A stretch of 64,000 nucleotides of DNA, from positions 1 to 64,000 of the forward strand of contig NZ_JADEWG010000021.1 of assembly GCF_015207735.1 (NCBI RefSeq), read 5' to 3'. The notes below the pieces were generated by a model. That model saw only the letters and a list, made by a program, of their open reading frames with translations, was not told the DNA's origin and searched no databases. How positions within the stretch are numbered: the stretch's first letter is position 1; every line of letters starts with the position of its first letter. Both the position numbers and the translations under genes were made by a program. The stretch comes from [Phormidium] sp. LEGE 05292. Its GTDB lineage: Bacteria > Cyanobacteriota > Cyanobacteriia > Cyanobacteriales > Aerosakkonemataceae. This document shows, piece after piece, positions 36,934 through 45,287 of the stretch.

Positions 36934-38082
36934 TCAACCTCCTAAACAGATGCCAAGCGATCGGGCAATCTGGACAAATTCACTATCCGCTGGCACAGTG
37001 CGAATTTTGTTGATTGCTTCTACTAACGGCACGAAGTTAAGGTTGGACGGTTGAAAATTCACCATCACTCCGGTTTGCCCTGCATTTAAAGCCCTTACCG
37101 CTCCGGCCCCATAGCCTAGACCGAGTTGGCGATCGACGGCGGTGGGAGTGCCCCCTTTAATTAAATTTCCCAACACCAGCGGATAGGTTTCCTGTTCGAT
37201 TAATCGCTGAAGTTGGAACGCAACAGTTTGTGCCGCATACCCCGATCGCTGGATGACATGACTTCCTTGATAGTCGCTGGCTAAGGGCGATAGGGAGGCT
37301 TTAAGGGGATTCGCAGAGGCAACAACTGCTTCTGGGTCTACGGATACCGCTCCCTCTGCAACGATCACCAATCCATGCGATCGCCCTGCCCTAAACTTGT
37401 CCTGAAGTTTCGCGGCTACTTTTTGCAGGTCATAGGGAATCTCTGGAATCAGCACCGCATCGGCACAAACGGCTATCCCCGCTTGCAAGGCCAGCCAACC
37501 GCTATGTTCTCCCAACACTTCCACAACCCCAATCTGGTGGGAAGACTGAGCCGCTTGTTTAGCGCGATCGAGCAGTTCAGTGACAAAACTCAGGGTACTG
37601 TTAAACCCAAAAGATAGCGCCGTTGCCGCGATGTCATTTTCTACTGACCTTGGGATGCAGACGGTTTTGAGTCCTTTGCGGTGCAGCTTATAGAGAATGC
37701 TCAGTCCCTGTAGCCCAACGATTGAAATCACAGCATCAATGCCTTCTACCCGCAAGGTTTCCAGCAGGTCATCCGATCGGTCTACCTCTTCAACTAAGCT
37801 CTCAGCGGTGATGGTACGGACGTGAAAAGGATCGTTGCGAACGGCAGTCCCCAGAATGTTGCCGGATGGATCAAGGGTTTCCATCCCTTGAGGGGTGAGG
37901 GGAAGCAGTCCACCCTTGGGATAGCGATCGCGAAACAACACTCCCTCAAAGCCATCCCGGATGCCAACGACCTCCCATCCCAGCTCATTTGCAGCCAACA
38001 CCGCTCCGGTGATTACTGTATTCAGTCCTGGACTGTAACCAAAGCCCACATTAATCGCAATGCGTTTGATTGTTGCGCTCAT
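36934..38082 (-). CDS. Phosphofructokinase-family protein with altered catalytic motifs
   Basis: The 382-residue protein has the overall PFK layout (GFGYSPGLNTVI at the start, VEVLGEHSGWLAL, LIPEIP, LGNLIKGGTPTAVDRQLG). Key residues differ: GGDGT is GLQGL at 123-127, PKTIDND is PRSVEND at 144-150, the MGR motif is LGE, and the GHxQRGG motif is GNLIKGG. Mg-binding and the catalytic Asp are thus changed. It may phosphorylate a different substrate, use another donor, or not be catalytic. It lies 13 bp upstream of the activase gene and 21 bp after the SDR gene, within the GRE operon. Ribosome-binding site GGAGG. Confidence 0.8.
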   Translation of the reverse strand: MSATIKRIAINVGFGYSPGLNTVITGAVLAANELGWEVVGIRDGFEGVLFRDRYPKGGLLPLTPQGMETLDPSGNILGTAVRNDPFHVRTITAESLVEEVDRSDDLLETLRVEGIDAVISIVGLQGLSILYKLHRKGLKTVCIPRSVENDIAATALSFGFNSTLSFVTELLDRAKQAAQSSHQIGVVEVLGEHSGWLALQAGIAVCADAVLIPEIPYDLQKVAAKLQDKFRAGRSHGLVIVAEGAVSVDPEAVVASANPLKASLSPLASDYQGSHVIQRSGYAAQTVAFQLQRLIEQETYPLVLGNLIKGGTPTAVDRQLGLGYGAGAVRALNAGQTGVMVNFQPSNLNFVPLVEAINKIRTVPADSEFVQIARSLGICLGG

Positions 38083-38103
38083 GACTATGAATCCTCCGCT
38101 GCT

Positions 38104-38928
38104 CTAGTGCTTGTCGTGAGCCGCTTGCATATCAGCCATGCGTTGCCGGATAACGGGACGCAAATCTTCTCCAAATCCAGTGAGCGCACCACCATCGACG
38201 GCCAGGGTTTGCCCCGTGATCATGTCAGACCGATCGCTGGCGAAAAACACCGCCGCATTGCCCAGATCTTCGATCGTGCACCAGCGACCCAGGGGGATTA
38301 ATCGCTTCGTCGTCATATCCCTGTATTCCTGAGTCGTATTCTGCTCTGCCAGGGGCGTGAGAACGGCTCCAGGGGCGATCGTGTTGACATTAATGTGGCT
38401 ATCAGCCAACTCCCAAGCCAGATGATTGGTTAAGCCTGTAACGGCATATTTAGAGGCAGTGTAGTTCGCGCCACCAAAAAAAGTCATGCGAACCCCAGCC
38501 ACAGATGAAACATTGATGATTTTGCCTTTGCCCTGCGCCATCATTTGGGGAATCACAGCCTTACAGCAAAAGAAAACCCCCTTGACGTTGACCGACATCA
38601 CCCGATCCCAGACCTCTTCGGAAATGTCTTTCAACAGGGTTGGCGGACTTTCAATCCCCGCATTGTTGACGAGAATGTCCACCCGACCAAACTGTCTCAC
38701 CGTCTCTGCCACCATTGCCGTGACCTGATCTTCCTTAGCGACATCAGCCGCGATCGCAATGGCAGTGCCCCCAGCCGCTCGAATCCTCTCAACCGTCTCC
38801 TGGCAATCTTGCTCTTTGCGGGAGTTAATCACCACTTTGGCTCCTTCACGAGCTAAACAAACTGCGATGCCCTCGCCAATGCCTCTGGCTGAGCCTGTGA
38901 CGATCGCCGTTTTCCCTTGTAGTTCCAT
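38104..38928 (-). CDS. SDR-family oxidoreductase
   Basis: The 274-residue classical SDR has the cofactor motif TGSARGIGEG, NNAG, the catalytic Ser in INVSSVAG and Tyr-x-x-x-Lys in YTASK, plus INVNTIAPG. SRK after the second strand leaves NAD versus NADP preference open. It probably reduces or oxidises the carbonyl made by the adjacent GRE. Directly after the GRE gene (33 bp) and before the PFK-like gene, with ribosome-binding site GGAGAG. It appears complete with a normal length. Confidence 0.93.
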   Translation of the reverse strand: MELQGKTAIVTGSARGIGEGIAVCLAREGAKVVINSRKEQDCQETVERIRAAGGTAIAIAADVAKEDQVTAMVAETVRQFGRVDILVNNAGIESPPTLLKDISEEVWDRVMSVNVKGVFFCCKAVIPQMMAQGKGKIINVSSVAGVRMTFFGGANYTASKYAVTGLTNHLAWELADSHINVNTIAPGAVLTPLAEQNTTQEYRDMTTKRLIPLGRWCTIEDLGNAAVFFASDRSDMITGQTLAVDGGALTGFGEDLRPVIRQRMADMQAAHDKH

Positions 38929-38961
38929 AATGTGTACTCTCCGTTATCAATTTTGTCTGAC

Positions 38962-41460
38962 TCAACCCATGTGTTCTTCCGTTCGGGCGATAATCTCTGC
39001 CTGTTGCATGGGCGATAAATCCACAAAGTAGGCGGAATATCCAGCAATTCGCACAATTAGGTTGCGATACTTATCGGGATCTTTCTGGGCTGCCATCAAG
39101 GTTTGCTTATTGATGATGTTGAACTGAACGTGCCAGTGCTTCAGTTCGCTCCAGGTGCGGATAATTTGCATCAAACGGCGCGTCCCTTCTTCCCCTGCCA
39201 CATTCGCTGGGCTGAACTTCAGGTTAATCAGATCGCCGCCCTTTTCCCGGTAGCTCAAATCCCTGCCGTGTGCCATAGACGTGAGTGCCACGGTTGGCCC
39301 TTTCACATCCATGCCGTGAGATGCTGAAATCCCTTCTGCCAGGTATTCATTGGCGGGTCTGCCGTTGGGAGTTGCCCAGGTGACTTTACCCAGAGGCACA
39401 TGGAAGGTGACGGGGATCTGGCGTAGTAGGAAGCACTGGTCGTGGGGTTTGGGATGCTGATGCAGGTACTCCAGAATGAAGTGCTCAATCTCCCAACCAA
39501 TTTGATCGACCCACTCAATGCCGTTGCCGTATTTGGGCGCATTCAGGCACATCTGCCGAATCGCTTCGTGTCCTTCCCAATTGGCCTCCATTGCCTCCAA
39601 TAGCTGATCCCAGGTCAGGCGTTTGGTGTCAAAAATCAGGTGCTTGACCGCCGCTAGACTGTCGATCGCGGTGCCTTTGCCAATCGCCTCAAAGCAGGAA
39701 TGGTCGATCGCACCAGGGATGTAGTCACCGTGACTGTGCAGATCGCGGCAGTGCTCCATTGCCAGGTCATGCAACATGGAGGTGGCAGGAGCCGCAAAAT
39801 AGTTCGGTTTAATCTTTAAGGCTAAATGCTGTTGAATCAGAGCATGTTTTGCCAGATACCCAAGCTGAGTGCAGAAAGCGTTCCACACCTGATCAAAGCT
39901 CGTCCAGGTGCGCGGGTCGCCCGTCTGCACGCCGAACTGGATATCCTTCAGGACTTTTAGCTTGCCATTGCGGAAGGTCATTTCCGTCACTGAGCCATAG
40001 TTGATGCCGCCGTTCCCGGTGACATTGGTTTCCCGGTTAATCAAGCGGTTTTCGCAACAGCCCGAAATGTTCCAGTCCAGGGCTTCCTTCATCGTGGCTC
40101 CGTTCGCCAGGTAGAAGGGAATCACCATTTCATCGTTGAGCAGTTTTGGAAATCCCTTGCCGTCCTTAATCACTTCTGCAACATAGTGCAGCAGGCGATC
40201 GGGCGTGTTGGCATGGATGCGGATGCAGGGTTCCGGCACCGGAATTTGCAGTGCCCGCGTCGATTCCAAAATTAAATAGGTCAATTCATTGGTGGCATCC
40301 TTACCATCCGTCGTTTGTCCGCCCAGACAGATATCCTCAAATTTGGAAAAACCCTCGGTTCCGGCTGCCGCAACTGGATTGAGTTTGATTTCAACACATT
40401 GTGCCATCTGAATCCAGAGACACTGGAAGAGTTCTGTAGCCGATTCAGGCGCGATCCGACCTTCTGCCAAGTCTTTCTGATAGTAGGGCAGCAGGTACTG
40501 ATCCATGCGCCCCTGCCCCATGGCGCTACTGGTTTGCTCGATGCGGTTAAACATCTGTCCCCACCACTGGGCCTGTATCGCTTCATGGAATGTCCGAGCG
40601 GGATTTTCGGGCACCCAGTTGCAGACTTCAGCGATCGTCAAAAGCTCCGGTTTGCGCTGGGGATTTTGCTCTTTAGCAGCCATTTCAGTAGCCAGTTGAG
40701 CGTACCGTTTAGACCAGATAGTCATGGCATCACAGGTCGCGATCACCGCTTCCAGGAAGGGTTTTTTGTAGATCATGTCCCGTGGCTCGGTTAGGGCATC
40801 CAGCTTCGCCCGCGCCTCTGCCCGAATCCCTTTAACCCCTCGCGTCAGAATTTTATTGAAGTCCGGTGTCCAGTTTTGGGAATGCCGGATGTTGGAGGTT
40901 GCCAGGACAACGCAGGTTGGCAGGAGCAAATTTTTTGGATCGGGACCAAACATCAAAAAGCGGGTTTCTTCGGGCAGGGCATCATGAAAGGCCGAGGCAT
41001 AGTCCTTGCCTGTCCAGTAGGGCGTTAGAACGTCGTTGATCAGCCGGGCATCTTCGTCCGTAACGATCACTTCCCCAGCCTGACCCTTATTTTTGCGAAA
41101 CATCTCTACCCCCCCTGGCATGATGCTGCCATCCAGTTCGGGATAAACGATGCCCCACCGCCCCAGCCAGGTGTTGGGACGACCGACAATCAGCTCATCG
41201 TCAAAAATGGCGATCGGGGCTTTCTCGGCATAGTGCTTGAGCGCCTTAGCCCAGCGCACCACCATCGGCTGGCTCTCGGTTTCCTGAAACGATTCAGTGA
41301 ACAGGACTGCCCGATCCAGCGCGACCCGTGGCGGGCCATAACCACGAATCGCTTCATACATTCGCAACACGCGATCGCTAACGTTTTCATATAGAGATTT
41401 CTTACCTTCTGCGATCGCCCGTTCTTGAGCTGTCAGCGTGGGTGTCGTCACGGATGTCAT
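38962..41460 (-). CDS. Glycyl radical enzyme (dehydratase/lyase/decarboxylase class, substrate unknown)
   Basis: The 832-residue protein has the C-terminal glycyl-radical loop IVRIAGYSAYF with the radical glycine near residue 807. The thiyl-radical site is SGCCENR (Cys468 or Cys469, Glu470). The C-x-E pattern places it with GRE dehydratases, C-N/C-S lyases and decarboxylases rather than pyruvate formate-lyase, whose site is a bare Cys-Cys. The N-terminal DELIVGRPNTWLGRWGIVYPELDG and the late ATPNGRPANEYLAEGISASHGMD also fit. The ATG was preferred over an upstream TTG (ribosome-binding site GGGAGA). It heads the operon with SDR, PFK-like and activase genes. Activity must be limited to anoxia. 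Confidence 0.95.
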   Translation of the reverse strand: MTSVTTPTLTAQERAIAEGKKSLYENVSDRVLRMYEAIRGYGPPRVALDRAVLFTESFQETESQPMVVRWAKALKHYAEKAPIAIFDDELIVGRPNTWLGRWGIVYPELDGSIMPGGVEMFRKNKGQAGEVIVTDEDARLINDVLTPYWTGKDYASAFHDALPEETRFLMFGPDPKNLLLPTCVVLATSNIRHSQNWTPDFNKILTRGVKGIRAEARAKLDALTEPRDMIYKKPFLEAVIATCDAMTIWSKRYAQLATEMAAKEQNPQRKPELLTIAEVCNWVPENPARTFHEAIQAQWWGQMFNRIEQTSSAMGQGRMDQYLLPYYQKDLAEGRIAPESATELFQCLWIQMAQCVEIKLNPVAAAGTEGFSKFEDICLGGQTTDGKDATNELTYLILESTRALQIPVPEPCIRIHANTPDRLLHYVAEVIKDGKGFPKLLNDEMVIPFYLANGATMKEALDWNISGCCENRLINRETNVTGNGGINYGSVTEMTFRNGKLKVLKDIQFGVQTGDPRTWTSFDQVWNAFCTQLGYLAKHALIQQHLALKIKPNYFAAPATSMLHDLAMEHCRDLHSHGDYIPGAIDHSCFEAIGKGTAIDSLAAVKHLIFDTKRLTWDQLLEAMEANWEGHEAIRQMCLNAPKYGNGIEWVDQIGWEIEHFILEYLHQHPKPHDQCFLLRQIPVTFHVPLGKVTWATPNGRPANEYLAEGISASHGMDVKGPTVALTSMAHGRDLSYREKGGDLINLKFSPANVAGEEGTRRLMQIIRTWSELKHWHVQFNIINKQTLMAAQKDPDKYRNLIVRIAGYSAYFVDLSPMQQAEIIARTEEHMG

Positions 41461-41487
41461 CACCAATTCTCCCTTCTTTTCAAAACC

Positions 41488-41908
41488 TCAGTTCGATTGC
41501 CGATTGTTAAAAGCAGCCAGTTCTTCGGCCAGGATAGGCACACCCAAATAACAGGACTCCATTCCAAAAGCAACGCAGACCTTCAGCACTTCCATGATTT
41601 CCTCCATCGTTGCGCCCAACTTCAAAGCCGCTTTAATGTGCCGACGAACCTAAACTACAGGAATGGATTGACATCACTGATGCCATCTTTAAAATCATCA
41701 AAATCTCATCCTGAGTTGCTCCGGCTACGAGGGCTGTGCGAATGTGCCGACGAGTTCCATCGGCTTGCAAATTCGTACAGGCCGCATTTAACCCAATGCA
41801 GATTAACTCGATTGTTTTGATATCTAAAATCCCGTTTTTCCAGGGATTCGTTGTCATGTTTAGATACTGTTCTGCCCAGGCTGGATCCCATTCTCGCAAT
41901 TGATTCAT
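41488..41908 (-). pseudogene. Degenerate two-domain CMD-family (carboxymuconolactone-decarboxylase-like) gene
   Basis: The first part encodes a CMD domain (ELICIGLNAACTNLQADGTRRHIRTALVAGATQDEILMILKMASVMSIHSC). After SLGSSAH a stop occurs, and another frame then continues with RRHIKAALKLGATMEEIMEVLKVCVAFGMESCYLGVPILAEELAAF, the end of a second CMD domain. The two similar halves have been joined by an internal deletion. Its ribosome-binding site (AAGGACAC) is intact, and it lies 28 bp upstream of the GRE gene on the same strand. Confidence 0.8.
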
Positions 41909-41946
41909 TGAAGTGTCCTTTCAATCCTTCACAACCTGACTTGCGA

Positions 41947-42083
41947 TCATGCGATCGCAACCATGACCTTCCCATCTATCACCTGAACCTGATAGGAGTT
42001 TAGGGTGACTTCGGGATTGTTCGCCATACAACCTTTAGTGAGATTGAACTTCAACCCATGAGCGCGACACGGGTGCAGGAAGC
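41947..42083 (-). pseudogene. C-terminal Rieske [2Fe-2S] domain fragment
   Basis: The frame ends CRAHGLKFNLTKGCMANNPE, then VTLNSYQVQVIDGKVMVAIA and a stop, matching the second Cys-x2-His half of a Rieske domain and its final strands. The first Cys-x-His half is missing, and the DNA before it joins a truncated BKACE gene. It was probably a small ferredoxin encoded in the original operon. Confidence 0.7.
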
Positions 42084-42128
42084 AACGCCCCCTGCGTGGG
42101 GATGCACCGTCTATACAAATGCAATTTG

Positions 42129-42617
42129 CTACAGAATACTTGTTGGGGAAGTGATTATTCCTGCTGGTTTAGGTAGCACAGCATCACTCTCATAAGTCAG
42201 AAAACCTTTATAGCCTTCGGGACGGTTGGGTGGCAGACCGAGGTTGAAAAGCGTTTCTTCTACCGTGTCATACCAGACATCGAGCTTCTTGGCTTTTGCG
42301 TCCTCTGTGTGCGGCGCGAAGGAGATCGAGCCCCCAACCTGAAGGATCATCTTCGGTACTGCCTCACGCAGCCGCCCAATAAATTCGTTGTACTGGTCGA
42401 AGTTGGTCGAACCCTGCCCAGTCTTAGGATCGCGCACATGGACGTGCAGCATCGTCGCACCTGCATTGTAGCAATCTACCGCAGCCTGTACCTGCTCGTC
42501 CCACGAGACGGGAATATCCTCGACATCACCCGGCAACCACTCAGGACCGAAGGGAGCCGCTGTGATGATGAGCGGTTGCATATTTTCGGGAAACAAAGAG
42601 TCATCCGTGAAATACAT
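42129..42617 (-). pseudogene. Truncated BKACE (DUF849, beta-keto acid cleavage) gene
   Basis: The 162-codon frame matches the N-terminal half of the beta-keto acid cleavage enzymes (PLIITAAPFGPEWLPGDVEDIPVS, AVDCYNAGATMLHVHVRDPKTGQGS with metal His-x-His, LREAVPKMILQVGGSISFAP). The TIM barrel normally needs about 280-320 residues, so half is missing and the product is probably dead. Same strand as the GRE operon. Confidence 0.8.
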
Positions 42618-42631
42618 AAGTAAAACCTAGA

Positions 42632-42735
42632 TTAGAGTTGAGCAACTGTCTCACTGTGATGCAAAAACACATTGTCTAAGGCTTGCTCATTGTTGGCTTG
42701 ATATTTAGTGCCAAACTCAATAAATTTTGTGAATT
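42632..42735 (-). pseudogene. C-terminal gene fragment fused behind the AraC regulator
   Basis: In a frame different from the regulator the DNA reads KFIEFGTKYQANNEQALDNV, then FLHHSETVAQL and a stop. It looks like a genuine protein tail of unknown family and suggests that a deletion joined two genes here. Confidence 0.45.
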
Positions 42736-43632
42736 AATAAATGGATCTTTTAGCAAATCCAATGCTAAACGGAAGCGAACCTGGTCAATCAGACGAGAAT
42801 AGCTGAGTCCATCCTCAGCTAATCGTCGTTGAAGGCTACGAGTGCTTAGACCTGCTGTTTCCGCAGCTAAGGTTACAGGCAGACCTCCATCAGGTAGATG
42901 CGATCGCACCAGTTGCTTTAATGAGCCAACAAAGTCTGTTTTGGGAGCTAAAGTCACTAAGGTTTCATAATCCTGTTGCAGACTTGATGGATGGGCCTCT
43001 ATCGACTGTTTGATTGGCAGACTGAGGAGAGCTTTGGCAAATCCGATCGCATTATTAGGTTGATTAAAGTGAACCCGTGCCTGGGAAAACAGCTCAATGT
43101 CCTCTAAACCCCTCAATTGACGGGCTTGAAAATGTAAATCTGTCGGATGCCATTCGGTTCCAACAACTTGTTGAATGATTTGAACATAGAGACAACAGGC
43201 ATAGTACTGAGCCTGTTGATTGTTCAGGCTTTCTGATTGGATGTATTGGTGGTTGAACCAAACCCGATCGTTGGTTTGTGTAACCCAGGCTCGTGCACCA
43301 GAATTATGAGTCTTTGTCAGCAAGATCGCGACTGTGTGCAGAAAATCGTACAACGTTAAGGACTGGCAAGCGACTTTAGCAAATAAGCCAAAATCATCAA
43401 CTTGAGCCTTTTGAGCAGCCAATAATCCAAAAAGTTCAATCCCTTCTTGCTGGGCGGCTGATTCAGCAAAGGCAAACGCACGATGAAGAGGAATTAGGGC
43501 TACTGGATCGTCTAGAGCCATGACAGGTAACTTCGCCTGCCTTAAGAATCGCTCTGATGGAACTCCCATCTGGTCAAGATATCTGACTAGTGGGCTAATA
43601 GCACTCGCGCGGACTAACGGAATTACACTCAT
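42676..43632 (-). pseudogene. AraC-family regulator truncated in its second helix-turn-helix
   Basis: The 318-residue frame has an arabinose-binding-like N-terminal domain (RASAISPLVRYLDQMGVPSERFLRQA..., HRAFAFAESAAQQEGIELFGLL). The first HTH is complete (LPVTLAAETAGLSTRSLQRRLAEDGLSYSRLIDQVRF). After LALDLLKDPFIN the expected second HTH (LGYS..SNFTRAFKRW) is replaced by SQNLLSLALNIKPTMSKP. DNA binding is probably impaired. Homologues regulate neighbouring catabolic operons, so it may once have controlled the GRE locus. No ribosome-binding site is evident. Confidence 0.75.
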
Positions 43633-43658
43633 AAATTACTGTGCTTAGCCTGACGGGG

Positions 43659-43711
43659 TGACAACAATCGGTAAACCCCTTACTGTGTGCGGGGTTTACC
43701 GATTGTTGTCA
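43659..43711. repeat. 21-bp perfect inverted repeat
   Basis: Arms TGACAACAATCGGTAAACCCC and complement surround an 11-base loop, followed by nine A on the plus strand. It is not a terminator in either direction. It lies exactly at the junction between the AraC gene and an IS4 remnant and could be a mobile-element end. Confidence 0.65.
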
Positions 43712-43750
43712 AAAAAAAAGAGGTAGAATCTTCTCAAGAAGACCTAACTA

Positions 43751-43947
43751 ATGAAAAAAATGAATTTATTACCATTATTTTACACGCAGCACTTAAAAAC
43801 TCAACTAAAAAGAGCAGAGTTTTTAATTTTATTGATATTAGTTGTTATCTTGCAACAGCATCGAAGAGTAAAATTGGAAGAATTGGCTAGTCAATTTCCC
43901 CAAAAAATTCTCGAAGACAAGCCGTTTTCCTTAGCGCCAATCGTCTA
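43751..43947 (+). pseudogene. N-terminal remnant of an IS4-family transposase
   Basis: MKKMNLLPLFYTQHLKTQLK then RAEFLILLILVVILQQHRRVKLEELASQFP resembles the N-terminus of cyanobacterial IS4 transposases (L-x-x-H-L-x-x-x-Q-x-x-x-L-x-x-L...VKLExLA). It stops after about 65 codons. A short frame follows at about 43900-44063 (SANRLRQKHPIDCNQIRLVC...YQWAKSTDATQLAAMIDV) that belongs to an unknown protein fragment. Confidence 0.55.
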
Positions 43948-44185
43948 AGACAAAAACATCCGATCGATTGTAACCAGATTCGTTTGGTTTGTGCATACCA
44001 GTGGGCCAAAAGTACCGACGCTACCCAATTAGCGGCAATGATAGATGTGCGCCAAATTCAGTAGACCGAAAAGTTATCTGAATTAAAGCAGGGATTAGGG
44101 GTTAATCGTAGCTTGTGAATCAAGATTTGGAGCCAAAAAAAAGAACTCTCCAAAGATCCAAAGTGCGATCGCACGCACCATTTCC

Positions 44186-45028
44186 TTAAGTTACAATCTT
44201 CTTTTTGATCGTAGGCTTAGGCTTATCAGTAACAGTAGGTGGAGAACTTTTTGCTTGATCGACGTTACTCGCTTCCTCCGCTTTAGCCCGCTTCTGCTGT
44301 TTCTTCAATTCCAGTACTTCTGCCTTCAAAGCCTTACCAGGTTTGAAATGTGGTGGTATTTCCTCGGTAGGTATCCCATTCAAAGATTCAAACCCAAACA
44401 TATCCCTACCTGGGATAAACCGTGCTTTTATCTCCACAAAATAACGCTTACCTTGCTCCTCCTTCTGAAGTTTTGGATTGAATCGGAATGGCGGTACGAG
44501 TGCATCTTTCCAAATTAAGGGAAGATGTTGAGCTTTCATGAATCGAACTTTCCGTGCCGAGTCTAACGGTTTAATTCTAGCTTTAATCTCCTCATTAAAA
44601 TTCCGAAAAACTGAAATGCACGGCGTTCTACACACTGGAATAAATTGCCACAGTCCACAAAGTTTAAACTCAAAATCTTGTGCAGTGAATACATCCTTAT
44701 CAGATGAATTGTCCTCACCATTTATAGGTGCGAATCCTACAAGTGAGAATCCTAATATGTGTGTTTTATCCCGCCCCGGAAAATGCAACGCTTGGGGATA
44801 TACCGTTAGCCTTAATTCCTTTGACCCATTTTCTCCTAATTCCAGTTTTAGTGCATCCCAAGCTCTCATCCCTTTGTTATGAGGCGCGTATTTCAAGGGA
44901 TACTCCTTCCCTTGTACCTGGACAAATGCTCTATTGATTTCGGAGTCTAACCTGACTTTCCCTGGTAAAATCCCAATAGCTTGAAATAATGTGGGCTTTT
45001 GTTCGCTAGGCTGTGGTTCGTTGGTCAT
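44186..45028 (-). CDS. Conserved hypothetical protein with Lys-rich tail
   Basis: The 280-residue protein has a globular body with beta-rich segments (ILPGKVRLDSEINRAFVQVQGKEYPLKYAP, KTHILGFSLVGFAPING). A basic C-terminal tail (KALKAEVLELKKQQKRAKAEE ... KPKPTIKKKIVT) suggests nucleic-acid contact. No domain was recognised. It lies inside the mosaic region between IS4 remnants and may be part of a mobile cargo. It diverges from the AAA ATPase gene. Confidence 0.6.
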   Translation of the reverse strand: MTNEPQPSEQKPTLFQAIGILPGKVRLDSEINRAFVQVQGKEYPLKYAPHNKGMRAWDALKLELGENGSKELRLTVYPQALHFPGRDKTHILGFSLVGFAPINGEDNSSDKDVFTAQDFEFKLCGLWQFIPVCRTPCISVFRNFNEEIKARIKPLDSARKVRFMKAQHLPLIWKDALVPPFRFNPKLQKEEQGKRYFVEIKARFIPGRDMFGFESLNGIPTEEIPPHFKPGKALKAEVLELKKQQKRAKAEEASNVDQAKSSPPTVTDKPKPTIKKKIVT

Positions 45029-45170
45029 AAATAAAAAGTTAGTCCCTAATATTTGGGCTTTTTCCAGCTATCATAGCTCAAATTTTAAACTTCCTTCCCA
45101 CAACGCAAGTTCCATCAATAGCAGGTATTGGATAAAATCTTTTGGTTTTGCCCAAACTAAAATAAAATTA

Positions 45171-45287
45171 ATGGCGAAAACAGCCGAGGAACGATATCAA
45201 AGCGCTTTCGGAATCAAAGCTGATTTAGAAGAATGCCTCCATCAGTTTCAGATCTGTGGTGCAATATCAGATTTGCAGGCGGTTTAG
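45171..45287 (+). pseudogene. Short fragment of a giant Ser/Thr kinase-ATPase-histidine kinase gene
   Basis: The 38 codons read KLMAKTAEERYQSAFGIKAD then LEECLHQFQ, the conserved linker after the protein-kinase domain in multidomain cyanobacterial Ser/Thr kinase-ATPase-sensor proteins. The frame ends in a stop and overlaps the start of the AAA ATPase frame. Confidence 0.6.

Noticed and set aside
39103-40987. Several plus-strand frames opposite the GRE gene
   Set aside because: They are antisense shadows caused by the high GC content and encode nothing recognisable.
38962-41460. Pyruvate formate-lyase
   Set aside because: The active site is C-C-E instead of the PflB Cys-Cys pattern, and the activase has extra ferredoxin clusters not found in PflA.
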